Shown here in pieces: positions 56,503 through 64,000 of a stretch of 64,000 nt of DNA. Positions within the stretch are counted from its first letter, which is position 1; each line of letters begins with the position of its first letter. The translations under genes and the position numbers were made by a program. Below the pieces are notes generated by a model. The model was not told the DNA's origin, did not search any database, and saw nothing but the letters and a program-made list of their open reading frames with translations. Source of the DNA: Apodospora peruviana (lineage: Eukaryota > Ascomycota > Sordariomycetes > Sordariales > Lasiosphaeriaceae); assembly GCA_033439685.1 (NCBI GenBank), contig JAUEDM010000002.1, positions 1,674,001 to 1,738,000 on the forward strand, in the 5' to 3' direction.

Positions 56503-57353
56503 TCTGGGTTTGATATCCGTTTGAAGGTGGGTTGTGAAAATCAGAGTGGTTGACCGTTATTTTCCTTGTTAATCGGAGTTGAGTAAAGCGTTGTCAGTCT
56601 TTGATGTTGAATGAAGTAAGTGTGTGGTCGAGATTTTGTCAAGTCTATGATGCCGATAGACGCACACCTTGGGAATCCATCCTTTATTCATTGGAACGAT
56701 AGCTTGCTGTTCCCCCCGCCCCCCGCAGGAGCTTAGCAATTGTAGTCACATCGCAACGCACGACATGGGAACGGCACCCACCGGCCGTTTGGTACGATCT
56801 TGATTATAAATGTACATGATGTACTTACACTCACGCAAAGACAGGATACTAGGTACTCAATCCGCCCCCCCTTCCCCCCCCCTCCCCCAAATACGGATTA
56901 CGGCCTGTGGTTGATGGTTCAGGTGAACGGGAGTATAAGTGACGTACCTGACCTAGCACGTCATTTCAATCATACCGTTCTTGAACGCGATTGGTTAGAC
57001 ATTGCAGATGCTGTTGAGTAATCGATATTGGATTACGGATATGATCAAGGTCAGCATCAACCTCCTTCCTTTCATCACTCATCACCAACTCGTTGTTCCG
57101 GTACACAGCAACGACCGACGCAAGACCAGTAATTCCCAGAGAATCAAAATCTCTGGGTTTATTATTAAATTACAGCATCTATAAATACGTATGTATATAC
57201 ATTACTGAGGCCATCCATATCGAACGGGACCCAACCCCTTTCCAAAATTACCTTGGTATCCATTGCTCCCAGATAGGCAGACACCTTAATCATCACACAC
57301 ACTCATAGGTATATGTACAATAATACGACATAATTCGAAAATGGACATCTCCG
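56503..57353. other. GST promoter region, no gene seen
   Basis: It separates the GST start from the FAD oxidase stop. A C-rich run (CCCCCCCTTCCCCCCCCTCCCCC-like) lies near 56866-56888. No gene is supported. Confidence 0.5.
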
Positions 57354-59098
57354 TTAGGACGAGCACATGCGCCCGTCCTCGGCAATTGACCACTTCTCGC
57401 TGCCGACGGCCTTGGTGGCGTAAAAGAAGGAGCTCGGGTCGAACTTCTTCTTGATCTCCAACAACTTGGCGTAGTTGGCGCCAAAGAACTCCCGCTGGAA
57501 GTTGAGCTGGCGGAAGTCGGCCTCGTTCATGTATGCTCCGGAACCGGGCGTGACCGCCTCGATGGCCGGCATGATCTCGTTGGTCATCAGGTCCTGAAGC
57601 TCAATCATCTCGGTCCACATGGACGGCTCAAACGACCACGGGGTGGTGAGGGTAACGTGCACGAGGGCGTCGCGCCATGCCGGGAGTACGGCGTTCACCT
57701 TGTTCTTGCCAAAGCGGGACACGTCCGTGCCGACGCCGATCCAGGTGACGCCCTGCTCGGCGATGTTGCGCGCCGTAGCCGCAAGGGCGGTACCGTTGTT
57801 CTGCACCACCGATATGGGGATCAGGCGGCCACCGTACTGGGCGATGCCGACCTGGATTGCGCCGGTGGGCAGAGGGCCAAAGTACTGGTTGTAGTGGTCG
57901 TAGTAGCTGGCGTGCTCGGAGAAGGCCGACGTGTACGAGACCTCCATCGAGTCAAGCGTGGCCATGAATGGCGCCATGATAGCTTCAACCTCGACGGCGG
58001 TCTTGTTGTAAGCCGTCACCGGCGAGATCATGAAGAAGGTTGAGGTGAAGTAATAGACTACCATGGTGCCGGACTGGACCATGGCTGGAAGAGCGTCATG
58101 GAAGGCGTCGATGGCGGCATAAAACTTGTCGCTGGGAGTGTTGCTCGAGAAGAAAGCCAGGGTAGCGCCACCGACAACACTGTCCGGGTGCGACTTGACG
58201 GTCATGCTGATTACGACGCCGTAGTTGCCGCCGCCACCGCCAGAGAGGGCCCAGTAGAGGTCGGTGTTCTTGGTACGGCTGGCGGTGACGAGTTTGCCGG
58301 CAGCAGTGACGACATCGAACTCGAGGGTGTTGTCGGCAGACAGACCGAACGAAGTGCTCAAGGCAGAGTGGCCGCCGCCTTGGGTATAGCCCCCAGCAAC
58401 GCCAACAGTTGGGCACTCGCCTCCAACAACAACCTGACCCACTTCCCGGCCAGCAATGAGAGCGTCATAACCTTGGACGCCGGCACCAACCTTGACAGCG
58501 GAACCATTGTAGTGGCTGGACTTGTAGGTGGTGAATTCGATGTCCTTGAGGCCATGGGTCCAGACAGAGAGGGCGCCGGCACCGGTCGAACGGCCAAGGT
58601 AGTCGTGGCCGGTGTTGCGAATGACGAAGCGGATGTTCTTCTTCCGGGCAAACTCAATTGTCGCAATCACGTCGGCGGACGACCTGACCTCGACTGCATA
58701 TTGCACGTAATTACCCAACGTGCAAGGCTTGGACTGTTCAGTGAAGGGATCACAAGCCTGGTCGGCGAAGAAAGGAGCCATGACGGACGCCGAGTCGTTC
58801 ATGCTGTGGGATTTCGGTGAGAACTAACAACCTATCAAGAGAGCATCAACGATACTTACTGAACATCAGGATACTGCCACTGGTCACGCAGAGCTTCGCA
58901 GGCCTCGGCGTTGAACTTGGGATCATGGCACGCCTCGGCCAACGGCACGGTGGCGATGAGTCTGCCGCCGACGGTCTGGTTGAACTTGGCCCATTGGGCG
59001 CTGGAAGGCCAGCAGTGGTCCCCCGGGAAGCACTTGCAGCTCGAGCACGCACCGGCGACGGCGAAGAGGCCGGCGAAAAGGAGGGCGACAGCCTTCAT
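57354..59098 (-). CDS. Secreted FAD-linked oxidase of the BBE-like (VAO/PCMH) family
   Basis: The enzyme is a flavin oxidase, probably secreted, acting on an alcohol, sugar or aromatic substrate not predictable here. Two exons (59098-58860 and 58803-57354) give 562 residues. Residues 1-18 are a signal peptide (MKAVALLFAGLFAVAGAC). The FAD-binding domain has ADVIATIEFARKKNIRFVIR and GHDYLGRSTGAGALSVWTH, whose His is the expected 8-alpha-histidyl FAD site. GGECPTVGVAGGYTQGGGHS follows, whose Cys matches the 6-S-cysteinyl site, so bicovalent flavin is likely. NTDLYWALSGGGGGNYGVV follows. The C-terminal BBE motif NEADFRQLNFQREFFGANYAKL is present. Several sequons support secretion. The 56-base intron (GTAAGT donor, CACAG acceptor) joins YPDVHMNDSASVMAPFF. 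It lies tail-to-tail with nothing related, so no biosynthetic cluster is evident. Confidence 0.93.
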
Positions 59099-60731
59099 GA
59101 TGGCGAGTGAAGAGCGGACGAAAGAGAGCCACAGGAAACACGCAGCCTGAAAGCTCTGATCTGGTAAAGATCGGCGTGTAGGGAGCTCAGAGAGGAGATT
59201 GAGAGTGAAGATCTCGAGAGAAAGGGTCCTCACATGTGGATTGGCACATGGCTGCCATCTTATTGTTTTTTTATTTTGGTGAATTTAACGCCAGGGGGAC
59301 CTGTGGGTTTATCCGGTATCTTGGGCATCTGTATCCGATGCTTTTCGGGCCCTTGTGGTCCCCTTTGATCTTGGCATCTTGTAGGTGCCGTATCTGCCGT
59401 TAGCCAAATGTCTCTAGACTAGAACTAGTTGGATGGGCTTTTGCGGTACATTGATCGTGTTATCGGGGTTTTGGCGAACTCTCGGGGGAACTGATGTTTG
59501 GTAGATGCAGTGGAAGGGAGACTGAACTGTGAAGTGGAGGGTCAAAGCTCAGCATCCAATGTCTGTGTAGCATGGGATGGCTGGCGACTTGGTATTAAGT
59601 CCCCGGGGTCCCGGCTCCAGAGACCGTTGGAGTCAGACGGGAATCACTGTGCGCCCCTGAAGCCCAACAGCAGCGCACGTTGTTCTGACAGAACGAAAAA
59701 GCTGCGACAGGAAACTGCCGAAGGTGGTGACGGGGAGCCGCGGGGATCTAAGCATGTTTTTTCTGAAGTAGCAGTGCAAAGGTCTGGGTTCGGTGACCTT
59801 CCTGGCACCTGCCTCGGTGTACCGGTAAGCCCTGGAAGGCACGTTGGTCCCCGGTACCTTTACTAGCCTCAAACTCAAAGTGGGAAAGATCAGCGGGGAG
59901 TCCCACAACCCGCACCTGCATTCTCAACGGCTTGTCATTTCAACAATTGCGCGGAGTATCTCTGACGTCTTTCTGAGTGGCTCCATGTCTTTTTCCATTT
60001 CTTAGCTCTCCAAGGATCTCGATTTCACCCACTGTCCATTCTGATAACATGGCCTTCTCGATGCCGGTATTACGATTTACATGTCTTCCGCCCTAGCATT
60101 GGACAGGAACGACCATAGGTTCGCAATTCGGTCATGTGTGTGGAATGCCCCTTTCAGGCCGCTTGACTGCTGGCTTTGATACCAGGGGAATGCTTGTAGT
60201 TGAGGGCCAACCATCGCCTCCGCTACCGAACTTCTGGTGATGATCGTCGGGCATATGTTTTGATGTCGGCTTTGCTATCGGTATTTCTCCCCCAGACCTG
60301 TCGAGATAGGCATGATAGGCGAGAGATGGGGTGGGGATGTCGTGGCCTTCCTGACTCGTACCTTTCGATGCCATGGAACCCCCGAAGATTCCGAAACCGC
60401 GTTTGAATGGGAAGCGGTTTGTGTATGCAGGCAAGATGCCTTTGTAAGTTAACTCGCAACTCTGGCATTCCCTGGCCGCAGAGGTACTCAAAGAAATGAC
60501 ACGCCGCGTCTGATCATGGCTAATGCCAATGTCTATCAAAGCTTTCGAGTTTCTATGGTATCTGGCCCTCGCGCCCAACCAGGCTCCGCTCCATGGAAAA
60601 GTAAACAATACTGTCGCCAACTGACTCTCTTTTCGCACCGAGCATATTATCTGCCCCGGGCCCGATCCGGAATCTTGATCCCGCCTCTAAGAATCGACCC
60701 TCCTTGCTGACTGGGAATCGTGGCCATCAAC
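59099..60731. promoter_or_regulatory. Divergent spacer between FAD oxidase and rhodopsin-domain gene
   Basis: This 1.6 kb should hold both promoters. Open frames over 59498-59866 (plus) and 60638-60132 (minus) show no domain and are not supported. A frame extends four codons upstream of the plus-strand gene's ATG from a GTG, which I did not use as a start. Confidence 0.45.
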
Positions 60732-62202
60732 ATGGGCTGGACGTACAACACCCTCAATCCGCAGGCGCCCACCATGGGTCCCAAACTCACTGGTATCGCC
60801 GTGACGTTGACCTCACTCTCGCTTGTCACAGTGTGCCTGCGTCTCCATGTTCGCGGGAGACTGATCAAGGCTACGGGTGTTGGTGAGATTACTCCTGTTC
60901 TCTACTTCTGTTCGTATACCGAAACCTGACCATAAAATTAGATGACTGGATAATTGTTGTGAGCTGGGCAAGTTCACAATAAACTCTCATGATAACAGGT
61001 GTCTGACAATCCCAGATCTGCTCGGCCGGCTTTGCAATTGTCAGCATTATTCGTAAGTTGGCGAGTCATCTGGATCAGGAATATGGGAAACGACTGACTG
61101 TAGAGCTCAGAAACAAAATGGGGTCTGGGACTCGAAAACATCAACGATTTACCACAGGGAAACCAATACAACTTTGGTCTTGTAAGTTGATAACAACACC
61201 AAGTTGCGCAGAGACGCTGATGTTAATGATGATAACTCCAGCTCCAATATATCGGCGCTCCGTTGTTAGTATACCGCATTTCTGCTCTGGAAGAGGCTCA
61301 GCTCAACGTCATTAATTCTTTCTCTCCGTAACAGCTACATCACTAGTATTCTGGGATTCAAGCTGGCCTTGCTATTCTCATACCTCCGTTTTATCCCCAA
61401 AGGCAATTACCGAAAAGCTACGGTCGCGGTCATCGTTGTTTGCACCTTGTTTCACATATCCTTCTTGTTTGTTCAGCTCCTATTGTGCCAGCCAGTCGCA
61501 AAACAATGGGACGGCAGCATCACGGAAGGGTCCTGCTTGGATGGTGTCCCTTTCTACACGAGCATGGCATCGATTACCATCGTCTTTGATGTTACCGTGT
61601 TAGTATACACCCCTTTGTTTCTCTCTCCGCGCCCCCAAAGTAAAAAGTTTTAGACTGACCAAGAAACAAACAGCATGCTGCTCCCATTCCCTCTCCTCCT
61701 AAAGTCGCAGATCCAGAACCGCAAAAAGTTTGTCCTGCTCGGCCTCTTCGGTCTCGGCATTTTTATTACCGTGATTCAGATCATCCGCATCCAGACGGTC
61801 AAGCAGCTCGTCAACGCCTTCGACTCGTCCGACCTGATCCTCTGGTCGACGGTCGAGAACAATCTTGGTATAATCGTTGCCAGCATCCCCACGCTGGCCC
61901 CGCTCGTCCACTACTTCGACGAGCTGTCGCGGCACGGCGTGTCAAGCGGCAGGACCACCGCTGCTCACAGGGGAACCGGCTACTACGGTGGCAGCACCTT
62001 GCGGGGAGATGTCGGTTCGCGGTATGCGATGCAGACGTGGAAGACGAGGGGAGTCCACCCGCTTGACAGCGGTAACGATCTCTCCCCATCTGCGAGTGTC
62101 GACGGCGGGAAACGCAATAGCACCGAATTGATCGTCGACAGGGGGCCGCCGGGCGGTGGTGGGATCACCAAGGTGACGGAGGTTACTGTTACGAGGGAGT
62201 AA
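60732..62202 (+). CDS. Rhodopsin-domain (PTH11-like) seven-helix integral membrane protein
   Basis: The product is a plasma-membrane protein of the fungal rhodopsin-domain family, loosely related to Pth11-type receptors. Its ligand and signalling are unknown. Seven exons (60732-60882, 60942-60958, 61016-61052, 61111-61181, 61242-61264, 61335-61598, 61674-62202) give 363 residues. Family blocks are rebuilt at the joins: LKTG-like start, then ATGVDDWIIVICSAGFAIVS, IIQTKWGLGLENINDLP, LQYIGAPFYITSILGFKLAL, LLCQPVAKQWDGSI, ITIVFDVTVMLLPFPLLLKS and LGIFITVIQIIRIQTV. The DDW and W-D-C loops are typical of the family. The tail after helix 7 is Gly/Ser/Thr-rich and cytoplasmic (SRHGVSSGRTTAAHRG ... 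TKVTEVTVTRE). Exons 2 and 5 are only 17 and 23 bases. No CFEM domain is seen at the N-terminus. Confidence 0.88.
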
Positions 62203-63620
62203 GGGAGCTACTAATAACGGAACGGAAGGCAGATTGGATTGTTTTCGGGGGTCTGGACGAGAGGAAGGAGCCTAATTGCATGGCATACTCGAGTATAGTA
62301 AGATTTAATAATGTGTAATTTGGTTGTATATATTATATAGTTGTAAGAACATAATCAGGAGGAGCATGTGGGGAGTCCAACCTTCTTACCCTCTTCAACC
62401 TCAAAAGCAAGGAAAAATTAAATATCTTGCATCGTCTCCCTAAGGTTCGACGTTGAACCATTCATTCTGACATTTCTGCTGGATGTACTAGTTCTAGAGT
62501 CAAACATCATGACGTACAAATGAACTTGCCACTCAGAAGACGCCTTTACTTTGGCAAGTTTGCCAGCTTCTTGATGCCAACGTGAGACGTATTACCTAGC
62601 TGCCCAATATCAAACATATTAACTGTCACGCCCAAGATGTTAAAGTCTTCCCAGTCTGAACGATAAGGATCTCAGCTCCCAACCAACATTCTCCCAACAA
62701 GGCAATAATGGTCTTACTTGTAGTAATTCACCAGCAAAATCGTTATGCTCAAGAGAGCACGTTTTCCTGCTAATCACAGCCAAACGTGATAACACCCCTG
62801 ATTTTTCTCTGACAAGAATATTTCTTGGTGCGGTGACATTTGGACGGTTTCCCCGACTGGGAGTTTATTATCCCCTCCTGTTAGATTATCAATATGTCGT
62901 CGACGACGACATATACAATGATACCGACAAAGTGAATCATGACGATATTCCACGCTTGGCCACCCTTAATGTTGATCATATATGCGTTTAAATTGGGATA
63001 CATCCAAACCATATCCCGCAATCGGCTAGGTTGTCGGTTGACTTCACGCCAAAGACTCTAACTGCCCGGCACAGACTGGAACCCCATAATCACTCCAGGC
63101 AGCAAAAACATGACAATAGTCGACATACAGACAATATCAACGTCCCTGGAACATCCCGACCCGGGAGAGGGCCAAGGCGAACAATGATACTCACACTCGT
63201 CAACACACAGTTCAGCACAACACGTACGCACCTTGTAACGACTTTTACTTCCTCTAAATGACCGAGTTTGGATAGCTTTCCTGCCCATGAGTGGTCGGCA
63301 AGCCCATAGACAATATAGATAGATATATGAGGTATATTTAAACCACTAATATACCAAAAGCCGACCCGTAGGAGTGCACGGATGGACGGCCATTGAACCC
63401 TAAGAGGTATACATACAAAACAGGAGAGGAAGAAAACCCAAACGCCTATCCGCCACCGCCGCCCTGGTCCGACTGCTGTTAGTACCATCGGTCTGCCAAA
63501 GCCAAACTAACAAAGACCCAGAATGCAATGCCAAACCACACCGCAATCAATCAACCCCTTTTTATGTATTCCATATTCCATATTCCATACACGAACAATG
63601 CCACCAGTAACAGAGTCAGT
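62203..63620. other. Spacer with possible membrane-protein remnant
   Basis: No gene can be built here. On the minus strand, hydrophobic segments in different frames lie in order: 63490-63090 (RIGVWVFFLSCFVCIPLR), about 63145-63060 (DIVCMSTIVMFLLPGVIMGF) and about 62980-62895 (AWNIVMIHFVGIIVYVVVDD). They could be fragments of a spliced or decayed membrane protein gene. The rest is AT-richer than average and featureless. Confidence 0.35.
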
Positions 63621-64000
63621 TCATTCCATAGGCATAATAGGCCGCCCACCATCGACAAGAATCAACTCATCGATCCTCTGCTTCACATCCTCGCCAAACT
63701 CAACGCGCTTCCACGTCGTGATCCTCGCCTCGTTCATGTCGAAATCGAAAATCCTGATCTTGCGATGGAAGCCCCCGTACCCGGCGTATCCCCCAAAGCC
63801 CGTGGCGCCGGCGTAGCACATCCACAGCGCCGGCTTGCCTTCTTCCGTTTTAGAGAGACCGCAGTACTCATTTACGTGGTCACTAATCACATAAACCAAA
63901 TTAGTTTTACTTCTTCCCTCACACAGATTCTCGGAGAAACTCACTGTCCACAACTAACCATCACCACCCCCTCCTCAACTAGCGCATCCCTAAACCCAGA
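63621..64000 (-). CDS. Dcr2-like calcineurin-type metallophosphatase, C-terminal part
   Basis: The gene runs off the right edge; only its last two exons are visible (64000-63945 and 63882-63621, intron 62 bases, GTGAGT donor, GATTAG acceptor). The join gives VVMVSCGHDHVNEYCG, the last metal-binding GHDH motif of the calcineurin-like fold. It is followed by CYAGATGFGGYAGYGGFHRK, DFDMNEARITTWKRVEFG and a C-terminal RIDELILVDGGRP. This ending matches Dcr2-type phosphatases, where yeast Dcr2 is linked to cell-cycle start and dephosphorylation of Ire1. The visible part has 105 whole codons. The N-terminus and the other metal ligands lie outside the window. Confidence 0.88.

Noticed and set aside
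57354..62202. GST, FAD oxidase and membrane receptor side by side as a secondary-metabolite cluster
   Set aside because: No polyketide, peptide or terpene synthase, transporter or cluster regulator is nearby.

Overview
This is a stretch of nuclear genome from a filamentous ascomycete fungus, most likely a Sordariomycete and possibly a member of the Sordariales. Genes have mostly short introns (about 40 to 145 bases, most 50 to 75) with GTAAGT-like donors, CTAAC or CTGAC-like branch sites and AG acceptors. Intergenic DNA is moderately GC-rich with pyrimidine-rich leaders. The products are typical of ascomycetes: a Cox6 subunit, a Ctk1-type kinase with a long RS-like N-terminus, a URE2-type glutathione transferase, and a rhodopsin-domain (PTH11-like) membrane protein. 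I cannot name the species. No CRISPR, phage, operon, tRNA or intact transposon was seen.

Left part (1-24.8 kb): a fatty acid elongase (-) and cytochrome c oxidase subunit 6 (+) diverge from a 1.7 kb spacer carrying CCAAT boxes. They are followed by a chromodomain / HDA1-complex-subunit protein (-), a secreted acid sphingomyelinase-like phosphodiesterase (+), a large low-complexity conserved fungal protein (-), a PMP3-family small membrane protein (-), a small doubtful or decayed gene (-), and an Nrp1-like RNA-binding protein with a degenerate exonuclease-like N-terminus, RRM and two RanBP2 zinc fingers (+).

Middle part (27-47.3 kb): a Ctk1/CDK12-type RNA polymerase II CTD kinase (-), a small Cys-rich protein of unknown function (-), glycogen synthase (+), an F-box/LRR-like protein (+), and a very acidic F-box-region protein ending in a long Asn/Gln-rich repeat tail (-).

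Right part (47.8-64 kb): a possible small mitochondrial presequence ORF (+), the RbAp48-like histone-binding WD40 protein Hat2 (-), the 5'-3' exoribonuclease Xrn1 (+), a URE2-type GST (-), a secreted bicovalent FAD oxidase of the BBE family (-), a seven-helix rhodopsin-domain protein (+), and the 3' end of a Dcr2-like metallophosphatase (-) that runs off the window.

The genes do not form one pathway or a secondary-metabolite cluster. They are mostly housekeeping genes (chromatin, transcription, mRNA decay, lipid, respiration, carbon storage). The most interesting points are a likely pseudo-exonuclease fused to RRM and zinc fingers, a chromatin reader fused to an HDAC scaffold, unusual splicing (GC-AG intron, exons of 5, 17, 20 and 23 bases, an in-frame 84-base intron), an intragenic minisatellite in an F-box gene, and several unexplained repeats. 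I did not find evidence for a wholly new biological system. All intron positions are read by eye from splice signals and reading frame, not from transcripts.
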